A stretch of 62,078 bases of DNA from Liquorilactobacillus satsumensis DSM 16230 = JCM 12392. Lineage in GTDB: Bacteria > Bacillota > Bacilli > Lactobacillales > Lactobacillaceae. Positions 38,535 to 47,260 of this stretch are shown in pieces; position 1 is the first letter of the stretch; each line of letters starts with the position of its first letter. The stretch covers positions 1-62,078 of the forward strand of contig NZ_AZFQ01000055.1 in assembly GCF_001435195.1 (NCBI RefSeq), given 5' to 3'. The notes beneath the pieces were generated by a model. The model did no database searches and was not told the DNA's origin. It saw only the letters and a program-made list of their open reading frames with translations. The translations under genes and the position numbers were made by a program.

Positions 38535-39371
38535 TTAATTATTAGGCAACACCCAATAATTATCGTTATTATGCTGCTTGACATAATTCTTAAATTCCGT
38601 TGATTGATAGGCTTTTTTTACTGCCTTTGCCCAAGCAGTCTTTGCATTTTTCTTAGTGGTTACAGCTACTAAACGATACTCAGAACGTAAAGTCTCTGCT
38701 AGTAATATTTTTTTGGTAGAGATTTTTGCACTATAAGCAACTGAACCAGGTAAAACAACATATTCAAAATCTTGCTTAGACCGTGGAATGGTAGCAGAGT
38801 CCATTTCAGTAATTTTTAAATTGTACTTATTAGTAGCGATATCTTTCTTGGTTGCCTTAATCAGATCTGTCCCTTTCTTCAAGGTAATCCAGCCAGCTTT
38901 GACCAGCAAATTATACGCACGTGCAGTATTGGCAGGATCATTTGGAATTGCAATCCGGTCACCGAAAGCAACATTTTTTAATGTTATTTTTTGCGCTGGA
39001 TAAATACCAGTAGGTACGGTTGGAATTGGCGTCAGTGCAACCAAATTTGCCTTCTTTTCAGTATTAAAATTCTTCATGTAGGCCGTATGCTGATCAACAC
39101 TCAAATCCACTTGACCCTCGCTAAGTGCAACATCTGCATTCAACAAATTATTGAAGGATTTATTTGTCACATGATAGCCTTCTTTTTCAAGAATTGGTTT
39201 AATTCCCTTGAGAAAAAGCTCACTGTAAGGCCCTGGAGAACTGCCTAGCAAAATTGTTTTTTGATTATTTGAACTGCTCTTTTGACCATGCAAAGTGAAA
39301 AATGCAAGTACCGCAATTAGTAAAACCACCAAAAGCGTAACACTTAATTTAAAGCGCGAACTTTTAAACAA
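38535..39371 (-). CDS. MetQ/NlpA-family substrate-binding protein, membrane anchored
   Basis: About 278 residues. An N-terminal hydrophobic segment (FKLSVTLLVVLLIAVLAFFTL) is followed by an NlpA/MetQ domain: ILLGSSPGPYSELF, ADVALSEGQVDLSVDQHTAYM, and IAIPNDPANTARAY. The domain binds methionine or a related amino acid. There is no lipobox Cys, so anchoring is by the signal segment. The start is probably the TTG at 39371 behind AAAGGGAG. It follows metY by about 90 nt, and no MetN ATPase or MetI permease is nearby, so it may use a remote ABC transporter. Confidence 0.82.
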   Translation of the reverse strand: MFKSSRFKLSVTLLVVLLIAVLAFFTLHGQKSSSNNQKTILLGSSPGPYSELFLKGIKPILEKEGYHVTNKSFNNLLNADVALSEGQVDLSVDQHTAYMKNFNTEKKANLVALTPIPTVPTGIYPAQKITLKNVAFGDRIAIPNDPANTARAYNLLVKAGWITLKKGTDLIKATKKDIATNKYNLKITEMDSATIPRSKQDFEYVVLPGSVAYSAKISTKKILLAETLRSEYRLVAVTTKKNAKTAWAKAVKKAYQSTEFKNYVKQHNNDNYWVLPNN

Positions 39372-39463
39372 CGACTTCCCACTCCCTTTGATTACTCTAT
39401 TTTTCAAAACAGAAAAGCCTGCGCTAGCGTATGGTTTGCAAACAAAGTAATTTTTTATCTAAA

Positions 39464-40741
39464 TTAAAGCTTATCTAAAGCTTGTTTTAAATCCGCAATT
39501 AAATCATTCACATTTTCAATCCCAACCGAAATTCTAATTAAATCAGGTGTAATTCCTGTTTCCTTTAATTCTTCTGCATTCAATTGAGCATGTGTCGTTG
39601 AAGCCGGATGAATGATTAAGGATTTGGCATCTCCCACATTGGCCAACAGTGAGAAAAGCTTCAGGTTCTCAATTAAATCCTTGCCGGCCTGTTCTCCCCC
39701 AGTTAATCCTAAAGTGAAAATCGAGCCTACACCGTTAGGAAAATCGCGCACTGCTAATGTATGATACTTGCTGGACTCAAGTTCTGGGTATTTGATCCAA
39801 GCCACTTTAGGGTGATCATTTAGAAAAGCAATAATTTTTCTTGTATTTGAAACATGTCGTTCAATTCGTAAAGATAGTGTTTCCAGTCCTTGCAGCAGCA
39901 GAAATGAATTAAATGGGCTGATTGCCGCCCCAGTGTCACGCAAAATTTCAGCACGGACTTTTGTGGTAAAAGCACCGCCTTGTAAATCAGCAAAAACCAA
40001 TCCATTGTACTGAGCATTCGGCGTCGTAAATTCCGGATAGCGCGTACTTGCATGATAATCAAATTTCCCATTCTCAACGATCACCCCACCCATTGAGGTT
40101 CCATGCCCCCCAATGAATTTTGTCGCGGATTCGATTACAATATCGGCACCGTGTTCCAACGGCCGGTAAAGATAAGGTGAAGCAAAGGTATTATCAACGA
40201 GCACTAAAATTCCGTATTTATGCGCTGTTGCTGCGATTGCATCAATGTCGAGTAAATTGATATCAGGGTTCCCAATCGTTTCCAAATAGATTGCTTTTGT
40301 GTGCTCATTGATATATTTTTCATAATTTTCCGGCGCATCAGGATCAACAAAATGCGTAGTAATACCTAACTTAGGCAATGTCACATTCAGCAAATTATAG
40401 GTGCCACCATAAAGTGTACTGGCTGCAATTACCTCATCACCTTGTCCAGCAATATTGGTAATTGCGGCTGTAACAGCAGCAGCCCCACTTGCTAGCGTAA
40501 CTCCACTGGTTCCTGCCTCAAGTGCCGCCACGCGTTCATCAACTACCGCTGTCGTTGGATTTGTAAGCCGATTATAAATATTACCGGGGTCACGCAGCGC
40601 AAAGCGATCAGCTGCCTGCTTAGCATCCTTAAAGACGTACGAAGTTGTTTGATAAATTGGAACTGCCCTAGCACCTGTTTCATCGACTGTCTGTCCTGCG
40701 TGGACCTGTAAAGTTTCAAAACTCAAATTTTTTTCACTCAT
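39464..40741 (-). CDS. metY: O-acetylhomoserine sulfhydrylase (aminocarboxypropyltransferase)
   Basis: A 425-residue Cys/Met-metabolism PLP enzyme making homocysteine from O-acetylhomoserine and sulfide. The PLP lysine is in [12 protein letters not shown] near residue 208, [20 protein letters not shown] lies near 55, and [13 protein letters not shown] near 155 is typical. Length and the sequence after SATKF favour MetY over MetB/MetC. The start at 40741 has AAAGGAGG upstream. Its leader holds an intrinsic terminator and what looks like a truncated T-box. Confidence 0.93.
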   Translation of the reverse strand: MSEKNLSFETLQVHAGQTVDETGARAVPIYQTTSYVFKDAKQAADRFALRDPGNIYNRLTNPTTAVVDERVAALEAGTSGVTLASGAAAVTAAITNIAGQGDEVIAASTLYGGTYNLLNVTLPKLGITTHFVDPDAPENYEKYINEHTKAIYLETIGNPDINLLDIDAIAATAHKYGILVLVDNTFASPYLYRPLEHGADIVIESATKFIGGHGTSMGGVIVENGKFDYHASTRYPEFTTPNAQYNGLVFADLQGGAFTTKVRAEILRDTGAAISPFNSFLLLQGLETLSLRIERHVSNTRKIIAFLNDHPKVAWIKYPELESSKYHTLAVRDFPNGVGSIFTLGLTGGEQAGKDLIENLKLFSLLANVGDAKSLIIHPASTTHAQLNAEELKETGITPDLIRISVGIENVNDLIADLKQALDKL

Positions 40742-40795
40742 GAAAATTCCTCCTTTAGAATATACGCTGTGCGACAATTTTTTATAAGATACACA

Positions 40796-40881
40796 AAAAC
40801 GTCCCTGCAAAAATATTTGCAGGGACGTTTTCACCAACTCGTACTCTCTATCAGATTAAAATTAAGCCTACTCTTCTCATC
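40796..40881 (-). promoter_or_regulatory. metY leader: truncated T-box-like element with terminator
   Basis: Minus strand: GATGAGAAGAGTAG (40868-40881), then an AGAGAG and GTTGGTGAAAAC segment resembling the 5' half of T-box stem I. A 16-bp terminator, AAAACGTCCCTGCAAA / TTTGCAGGGACGTTTT with a 4-nt loop (40796-40831), follows directly. No specifier arm and no TGGTACCGCG-like T-box sequence is present between them. The possible promoter is TTGACA (40930-40935) with TAGGAT (40906-40911), 18-nt spacer. Confidence 0.55.
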
Positions 40882-40988
40882 AAAATCACATATCTTATTG
40901 CAAGTATCCTAACATTCGTTCATGCCAACTGTCAATACCTTTTTTTATTAATCTTCACGACTTATTTTTAAAAAAATTGAGTACAGAC

Positions 40989-41026
40989 TTGACGTTTTGG
41001 TTAAAAAGTCATAATCTACTTATAAT
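40989..41026 (+). promoter_or_regulatory. Promoter of metA
   Basis: Two overlapping options: TTGACG (40989-40994) with TAATCT (41012-41017), spacer 17; or TTGGTT (40997-41002) with TATAAT (41021-41026), spacer 18. Confidence 0.65.
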
Positions 41027-41037
41027 AATATTACGTT

Positions 41038-41307
41038 GATGGGATGAGTAATATATTTGCGATGATATTCAGAGAACTGGGCATGGTGCGAACCAGTTAT
41101 CATCCATATGTGAAAATGGTCCCTGAGTGAAAATTGTACGAACTTTAATCTATAAAGCAAGTATAATTCGGGTGCGCCCGTTAACGCAGCAGTGTATCGC
41201 ATTTTAAATGCCGTACACGTAAAGAGTAGTCATTGTTAATGACTAGTAAACGGGTGGTACCGCGACTTTTCGCCCCGCAATCCTTTGATAGGATTGCGGG
41301 GTTTTTT
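41038..41307 (+). promoter_or_regulatory. T-box riboswitch (Met) upstream of metA
   Basis: It shows GATGGGATGAGTA, CAGAGAACTGG..GGTGCGAACCAG (stem I), a plausible AUG specifier in GAAAATGGTC, the T-box GGGTGGTACCGCG near 41251, and the terminator CCCCGCAATCC / GGATTGCGGGG with T6 (41273-41307). It senses uncharged tRNA-Met. Confidence 0.92.
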
Positions 41308-41338
41308 GTACTTGTATTAACCTTAAGGAGGTTTCAAT

Positions 41339-42151
41339 ATGTCTTGTGTCAGTATTTTGTCTGGTCTAACTAAAAATGATGTCCCGGTGGTCCCTGGTTC
41401 TTTAAAAATTCTCATCTTGAACCTAATGCCTACACGCCAAGCCACTGAAAAACAATTTACTCAACTACTTGCACAGATTCCACAAAATAGTACCGTAACT
41501 TTTTGCGTTCCAGAAACTCACCAATTTCGACATCCAGAAAAAAATTTATTTGAGAAATACGTAACATTCGCACAAATTCAACACAATCACTATGATGCTC
41601 TGATCGTCACCGGAGCCGCAATTGACCAGCTACCGTTTCAGGCAATTGACTACTGGGAAGAGTTAAAAGAAATCCTAACATGGCGGCATACTCATGTTAA
41701 AACCAGTCTCTTTGTCTGCTGGGGAGCGTATGCAGCCGGGAATATTGAGCATCTTTTTACGGGACTGCAACTCAAACATAAGCTCAACGGAGTTTATACT
41801 GTTAACGGAATTACAATGCCACATTCACGCTATTTCACTATTCCATCCCAAAATGTTAACAAACGAGCCCGCGTAATAGCTGGAAATAATGAATTAGGCG
41901 CCGTTGTGATTCATGATCCTATCACCGCTTCATTATACGTCACCGGTCACCTTGAATATTCGACTGAAACTTTAGCAAAGGAATACCAGCGTGATCTCCG
42001 CCTTGACCCAACCACTCAGATTCCTTATAACTATTTTGATGAAAACTTATGCGCCCAAAACACCTGGAGAAAAAGTGCCATTAACTTTTATCGCACATGG
42101 CTCGGAAAAATTTCGAGCACCAAGAACCAGTGTTCAGCTTCTGCCGACTAA
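41339..42151 (+). CDS. metA: Homoserine O-acyltransferase (MetA family)
   Basis: A 270-residue MetA/HTS enzyme activating homoserine. The catalytic Cys is in FVCWGAYAAG, YWEELKEI is conserved, and the His/Glu pair is in GHLEYS. The acyl-CoA discriminator region reads TGAAIDQL, with Asp where acetyl-users usually carry Glu. With MetY present, the acetyl form is expected. It is about 30 residues shorter than E. coli MetA because the N-terminus begins late and the C-terminus is replaced. The last ~12 codons look derived from a repeat A fragment. AAGGAGG precedes the ATG. Confidence 0.9.
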   Translation: MSCVSILSGLTKNDVPVVPGSLKILILNLMPTRQATEKQFTQLLAQIPQNSTVTFCVPETHQFRHPEKNLFEKYVTFAQIQHNHYDALIVTGAAIDQLPFQAIDYWEELKEILTWRHTHVKTSLFVCWGAYAAGNIEHLFTGLQLKHKLNGVYTVNGITMPHSRYFTIPSQNVNKRARVIAGNNELGAVVIHDPITASLYVTGHLEYSTETLAKEYQRDLRLDPTTQIPYNYFDENLCAQNTWRKSAINFYRTWLGKISSTKNQCSASAD

Positions 42152-42281
42152 GCTTTGGATTAGAAGTGCCGACACCCGGCGTCCAGCCGCCGTTGACTAA
42201 GTCCTGAATTACAAAGTAACCTGAACTTGGTTACGCGTAATTTAGGCTTAGGCGCAGGTGGTTGCGGGGTGGAGCACGTTA
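42112..42281. repeat. Repeat A copy overlapping the metA 3' end
   Basis: A full unit at 42163-42281. The preceding 42112-42161 (GAGCACCAAGAACCAGTG..TTCAGC..CCGACTAAG) is a degenerate piece of the same element and supplies the last codons and stop of metA. A terminal fragment continues to about 42300. Confidence 0.8.
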
Positions 42282-42335
42282 AAAAAGTGCCACCAGTCCA
42301 AGAGACCTTCAGCACTTCCATAAAATTTTGTTTTT

Positions 42336-43217
42336 TTAAGAATTTTTACTTGTTGCTTTAAAGATAGACCTTGTCTCACGCCAAATCTTTTGTGCAACTG
42401 TTGCATGATTCATTGTATAAAGATGGATGCCGTCAACTCCATGTGCTACTAAATCAATAATCTGCTCGACCGCATAGGCTACCCCCGCGTCTTCCAAAGC
42501 TTCCTTATTGTTTTGGTACTTGTCTAGCATCTGGCTGTATTTATGCGGAATTGGAACCCCCGAAACTTTCGCAATTCGCTCAATTTGCTTTTTGTTAGTA
42601 CAGGGCATAATCCCTGCTTCAATCGGCACGTTTATTCCCGCAATTTCAGCCTTTTCTTTAAACGTATAAAAACTTTCGTTATTGAAAAACAGCTGTGTAA
42701 TGAGATGATCGCTACCAGCATCAATTTTTTTCCTCAAACAAGCAATATCTTCAACAAAACTGACCGCTTCCCGGTGCTTATCGGGATAGCACGCACTCGC
42801 AATGCTAAAAAGTGGACGTTCCTTTTTTACAAACTCTATCAGTTCATTTGCATGTGAAAAATCACCGACCGGTTTCCTGCCAGGAATGAAATCCCCCCGC
42901 AGTGCCAAAATATTAGTTACATTAATTTCTTTTAGCTGATCAAGTAATGTAAGTACCTGCTCTTGTGAAAGATATAAACACGGAACATGCACAACCGCAG
43001 GAATGTTTAATGTATTCTGAATAAAATCAGCAATCTCAAAAGTTCCTTGGTCATGACCGATTCCGCCAGCTCCAAGTGTCACAGAAATAAAATCCGGTGC
43101 AATTTCTTGCAGACCCTCAAGTGTCGGAATGATACGCTGAGACGAAAGCTCATTTCTAGGCGGAAAAACTTCAAGTGAAAATACTGTTTTACTGTTAAAA
43201 AGCTCCGTTAGTTTCAT
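42336..43217 (-). CDS. metF: 5,10-methylenetetrahydrofolate reductase
   Basis: A 293-residue flavoenzyme making 5-methyl-THF for MetE. FSLEVFPPRNE at the N-terminus carries the catalytic Glu, TNILALRGD lies near residue 105, and GSDHLITQLFF near 172 is a family hallmark. The ATG at 43217 lies inside the metE 3' end (23-nt overlap) with AGGAG upstream, so it is translationally coupled to metE and shares its T-box. Confidence 0.95.
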   Translation of the reverse strand: MKLTELFNSKTVFSLEVFPPRNELSSQRIIPTLEGLQEIAPDFISVTLGAGGIGHDQGTFEIADFIQNTLNIPAVVHVPCLYLSQEQVLTLLDQLKEINVTNILALRGDFIPGRKPVGDFSHANELIEFVKKERPLFSIASACYPDKHREAVSFVEDIACLRKKIDAGSDHLITQLFFNNESFYTFKEKAEIAGINVPIEAGIMPCTNKKQIERIAKVSGVPIPHKYSQMLDKYQNNKEALEDAGVAYAVEQIIDLVAHGVDGIHLYTMNHATVAQKIWRETRSIFKATSKNS

Positions 43218-45486
43218 TAACACTGCTCCTAACCTTCCGCGTGGCTTCAACAATATTTCTCAAACTTGCAAATGATTCTTCTTCCGAGCGCGTTTTTAAT
43301 CCGCAATCCGGATTTATCCAGATCCTATCAAGCGGCAGTTTCTTGATGATTTGCTCAATCAAGGCTTCAACCTCTTCTTCTGCCGGAATCCGAGGTGAAT
43401 GGATGTCATACACGCCGGGACCTACCTCTGTCTGGAAGTCTGCGGCCGCAAGTTGGTCGATCAACGTAAAATCAGCACGTGAGGCCTCAAACGAAATCAC
43501 ATCTGCATCCAGCTGATCAATTGCATCGATAATATCACCGAATTCACTATAGCACATATGTGTATGAATCTGCGTAGTAGGCGCAACCTTGCTGTGAACA
43601 AGTCTAAAGGCTGGAACCGCCCAGTCCAAATATTCCTGATTCCAATTTGACTTACGTAAAGGCAAATTTTCACGAAGAGCCGGCTCATCAATTTGAATAA
43701 TTTTGATTCCATTTGACTCTAAGTCAAACACTTCTCCTTGAAGAGCTAGTGCAATTTGGGTTACTGTTTCTTTTGGAGCAATGTCTTCTCGTGGAAATGA
43801 CCAGTTAAAAATCGTAACTGGTCCAGTCAGCATCCCTTTAACTGGCTTAGCAGTCAGATTCTTAGCAAAGACTGAAGCAGCAACCGTAATTGGGGCAGTT
43901 CGGCTGATATCCCCCCAAATAATTGGCGGTTTAACTCCACGCGTACCATAAGATTGGACCCAGCCGTTTTTTGTGAAAATAAACCCGTCTAGTTTCTCAC
44001 CGAAGTACTCAACCATATCATTTCTTTCATACTCACCATGAACCAGTACATCAAGGCCAATTTCTTCTTGAATTTTAACAATTCTCGCAATTTTTTCTTC
44101 ATTAAATTTATCATACTGTGCACGTGTGATCTCACCTTTGCGGAACTTAGCACGATTTTGACGCACATCTCTTGTTTGCGGAAATGATCCGATAGTTGTA
44201 GTCGGTAACAGTGGTAATTTAAATTCTTCTTTTTGCAGCTGCTGCCGTTCTTTGCGTTCAGGAGTGCGCTCATAATCGTTTGGTTGCAAATGATCACTTT
44301 GAGCATGCACAGCTGCATTGTATGGATGTTTCACGTTAGCAAATAACGCATCGTTTTTCTCCAAAAATTGCTGATTTCCAATTTTATCATGCTTAAGTGC
44401 ATCCAACTCTTTCAGTTCAACTAACTTCTCTGTAGCAAAAGCCAGATGCTGCCTTACATCTGCGGGCAATTGCTCTTCAGTGGCCGCACTATATGGAACA
44501 TGCAAGAGCGAAGTTGAACTATTAATTACAATTGGTGCAGCGATTGTCTGCGTCAGCTCTTTGAGCAATTTAAGCGTGGTTACATAGTGATTTCGCCAGA
44601 CATTCTTGCCATTGACCACACCTGCGAACAAAGTTTTAGTAGCCGGAAAACCATTTTTTTCAACTAACTCAGCATTATAGCTTCCTTCCAGAAAATCGAG
44701 TCCAATTCCATCAAAGGGTAAAGTTAGAGCCTCTTGATAAACATCACGTAAATCACCAAAATAGGTTTGCAATAATACTTTGGTAGTATGTTTCGGGGTA
44801 AGGATTCCAGTATAAAGTTCTTTAAACAATTCTTTTTCGGTAGCTGTTACATCCAAACAAAGTGCTGGTTCATCAATTTGGAGCCAGTCAATTTTCTTTT
44901 GATCTAAGCGCGCAATAATCTCAGCATAAGCAGCGCTCAGTGCCGGTACAAAATTCTTAGCAGTTGTATCCTCAAGAAAACGGCTAAGCTTTAGCAACGT
45001 ATATGGTCCAATCACAACAGCTTTAGCATTAATTCCTTGTTTCAAGGCTTCATCAAGTTCCGCAAACAGCTTGTCACCGACTAGCTTTATGTCGGTATCT
45101 GTTGTAAATTCAGGAACGATGTAATGATAGTTGGTGTTAAACCACTTCTTCATCGGCAATGCTTTTACGGCTACCTCCCCTTGCTGATATCCACGCGCCT
45201 GGGCAAAATATTCAGCAAGAGGCGAAAGCCCCAGCCGTTTGTAGCGCTTGGGTACAATGTTCAGCAAATTCGCAGTATCTAGAAGGTTATCAAAAAAAGA
45301 AAAGTCACCCACAGGAATCAAATCAAGTCCCGCTTCTTGCTGAACCTTCCAATGATTTTTTCTGAGCTGTGCTGCCACCTGCAGTAGTTCATTTTGAGTA
45401 AGTTGCTTCCGCCAATATTTTTCAGTTGCAAATTTTAATTCACGTTGTTGTCCAATTCTGGGAAACCCGATAATAGTTGTTGTCAT
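43195..45486 (-). CDS. metE: Cobalamin-independent methionine synthase
   Basis: A 763-residue two-barrel enzyme transferring the methyl group of 5-methyl-THF to homocysteine. Zinc and homocysteine ligands are visible as HMCYSEF (His/Cys) and NPDCGLKTR (Cys) in the C-terminal barrel, with EPALRENLPLR and TTTIGSFPQT as family motifs. Full length. AGGAGG precedes the ATG. Expression is governed by the upstream T-box. Confidence 0.97.
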   Translation of the reverse strand: MTTTIIGFPRIGQQRELKFATEKYWRKQLTQNELLQVAAQLRKNHWKVQQEAGLDLIPVGDFSFFDNLLDTANLLNIVPKRYKRLGLSPLAEYFAQARGYQQGEVAVKALPMKKWFNTNYHYIVPEFTTDTDIKLVGDKLFAELDEALKQGINAKAVVIGPYTLLKLSRFLEDTTAKNFVPALSAAYAEIIARLDQKKIDWLQIDEPALCLDVTATEKELFKELYTGILTPKHTTKVLLQTYFGDLRDVYQEALTLPFDGIGLDFLEGSYNAELVEKNGFPATKTLFAGVVNGKNVWRNHYVTTLKLLKELTQTIAAPIVINSSTSLLHVPYSAATEEQLPADVRQHLAFATEKLVELKELDALKHDKIGNQQFLEKNDALFANVKHPYNAAVHAQSDHLQPNDYERTPERKERQQLQKEEFKLPLLPTTTIGSFPQTRDVRQNRAKFRKGEITRAQYDKFNEEKIARIVKIQEEIGLDVLVHGEYERNDMVEYFGEKLDGFIFTKNGWVQSYGTRGVKPPIIWGDISRTAPITVAASVFAKNLTAKPVKGMLTGPVTIFNWSFPREDIAPKETVTQIALALQGEVFDLESNGIKIIQIDEPALRENLPLRKSNWNQEYLDWAVPAFRLVHSKVAPTTQIHTHMCYSEFGDIIDAIDQLDADVISFEASRADFTLIDQLAAADFQTEVGPGVYDIHSPRIPAEEEVEALIEQIIKKLPLDRIWINPDCGLKTRSEEESFASLRNIVEATRKVRSSVNETNGAF

Positions 45487-45596
45487 GTATATCCTCCTAA
45501 AATTTTGTCCTAGTAATAAATTAAATGTTGCGTGCGAACCTTGAAAGAAGCCAAGTTTTTGAGAAGTAACGCGCGCGAATAACCCCTTTTCGCTAC

Positions 45597-45855
45597 AAAA
45601 AAAGTCCCTCGCTCAGCATAATTGCCAAGCAAGGGACGAATTTAATCTCGTGTTACCACCCAAATTTATACTACCCTCACGGATAATATCTCTGAAAGTA
45701 TCTCTCTAAATACCCGATGTTATAACGGTCATCCCCCGACATCCAAGCGTTGACCTGAATGCAACTAATCAGAGCTCATCTTCACTGACTATCAAGGTAT
45801 CCTTTCACACCATCCGGATTCTCTTCCACCTCTGAAGTCAGCTACTCTTCTCCTC
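45597..45855 (-). promoter_or_regulatory. T-box riboswitch (Met) upstream of metE-metF
   Basis: Minus strand: GAGGAGAAGAGTAG (45842-45855), an AGAGAAT..GGTGTGAAAGGAT distal stem I, an AUG specifier candidate in GAAGATGAGCTC, the T-box GGGTGGTAACACGAG (near 45648-45662, a variant of TGGTACCGCG), and a GTCCCT..AGGGAC terminator with T7 (45597-45637). It senses uncharged tRNA-Met. Confidence 0.9.
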
Positions 45856-45892
45856 GCAGTTCTGTGAAAATAAAAATGTTTTTCATAGAATT

Positions 45893-45921
45893 ATCATAAT
45901 TACAATTTTTACTTTTGTCAA
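45893..45921 (-). promoter_or_regulatory. Promoter of metE-metF
   Basis: Minus strand TTGACA (45916-45921), 17-nt spacer, TATGAT (45893-45898). Confidence 0.85.
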
Positions 45922-46056
45922 CAGTTTGCTAACTAAAATTTAAAATCCCTCTAAAAAGCAAGTCTTAGCAAGTAATTAGACCCATTTTAGCACATAGTCT
46001 CCCCGAAAAATTCAAAATATTTCCCGGGTAATACTGCAAACATTAGCTCATTCCAA

Positions 46057-47211
46057 TCATTTTCTCATTTTACTTCGAAAATATTTAGCAAATCCTGGAT
46101 TACGCAAAGGCCAACGCTGCCGACAATATTTAAGAAAATCTGCGTAAACTTGCGCTTTTTTAGCGTCTGGTACTTGTCTCCAAGCCACAACATCTTCCTG
46201 ACCTTTTTTAACTAGATCTGCATACTGACCTACATATTCTCCTTGGGCATTTTTAACATAATAATCTTTCTCCGCCAACCAATAATCATCTTGTCCAACC
46301 GTCGTTAACACTCGCCGCAATTTGGGGTCAGCTGGATGTCTAACATCTAATAATTGATGACTATGGTTTATGCAAAGAAGTGGATTAAAGCTTCTCCCCT
46401 TAGGAATTCCATAATTGAATGACTCAGTATTTGCAATTGCCTCAGCTTGATGCACAGCATAGTGTCCCGGATTCGAATCAATCTGACCAGCAGCAGTATA
46501 TTTATACACTTGCCATTCTGTCACAAACTGACCAGTCCTTAAGGCAACAATAAACTCAGACATTCTACTACTTTTTGTAACCTGAATCTTCATGTTCTGT
46601 GGGTAAAGAAAAGCAGAACTTTTTAAATGGCGATTGTGATAGTTAGCATCTGTACCATAATCTAGCTTAAATTGATAGTATTGGGCATACTGCAATAATT
46701 TTTCAAAATCATTCTGGCCCACAAAGTTGGTTCGGACAAACCTAATATTATTCCTATCAAGATAGCTTCTGAAAAGATGTAATTTTTGAGCAAGCTCTGC
46801 AAGTCCATCAGCGCCATTGGCATATTCTCTAAGACTCCGTTTCCGGAAAACTTGTTGCACAAGTTTTCTGAAGTACTGCAAAAAAGCTGCGTGTGGCGCC
46901 ATCTGGGGATCTAAGCTATATATAGTCCCTACTTGTAAAAATCCATTGCGGTCGACTTGAGCCTGCAGTTGTTGCAATACCAAAGTGAGCTTCTGTTGGG
47001 GAGACAACCTAGCAGCTTTAAACATCTTCGTGTAGAGTTCAGAGCCAATTAATCTACTTGTTTCCGTCCATGCTTCCATCGGTTTACCCTTAGCTATTCG
47101 CTTAGCATATGCCTTGTCATAAACCTGCAAAGCGGCTTTATCCCAGCCATTTTGCTGCAACTTCGCTGCAATCTTTGCTTCGTTATTTTTTCGCTGCTTT
47201 ATAAATACCAC
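46057..47211 (-). CDS. Hypothetical protein, possibly DUF3114 family
   Basis: A 384-residue soluble, basic protein, rich in Gln, Tyr, Arg and Lys. It has no signal peptide or membrane segment. The overall look recalls DUF3114 proteins of lactobacilli and streptococci, but I cannot confirm this. The start is uncertain: the GTG at 47211 overlaps its AAGAAGGTGG ribosome site. It follows the GT-C membrane protein by 49 nt on the same strand and may be cotranscribed. Function unknown. Confidence 0.7.
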   Translation of the reverse strand: MVFIKQRKNNEAKIAAKLQQNGWDKAALQVYDKAYAKRIAKGKPMEAWTETSRLIGSELYTKMFKAARLSPQQKLTLVLQQLQAQVDRNGFLQVGTIYSLDPQMAPHAAFLQYFRKLVQQVFRKRSLREYANGADGLAELAQKLHLFRSYLDRNNIRFVRTNFVGQNDFEKLLQYAQYYQFKLDYGTDANYHNRHLKSSAFLYPQNMKIQVTKSSRMSEFIVALRTGQFVTEWQVYKYTAAGQIDSNPGHYAVHQAEAIANTESFNYGIPKGRSFNPLLCINHSHQLLDVRHPADPKLRRVLTTVGQDDYWLAEKDYYVKNAQGEYVGQYADLVKKGQEDVVAWRQVPDAKKAQVYADFLKYCRQRWPLRNPGFAKYFRSKMRK

Positions 47212-47260
47212 CTTCTTTTAGCCCTGATCTGCTTGCATTCGCCTCAACCAAAAAACTAGG

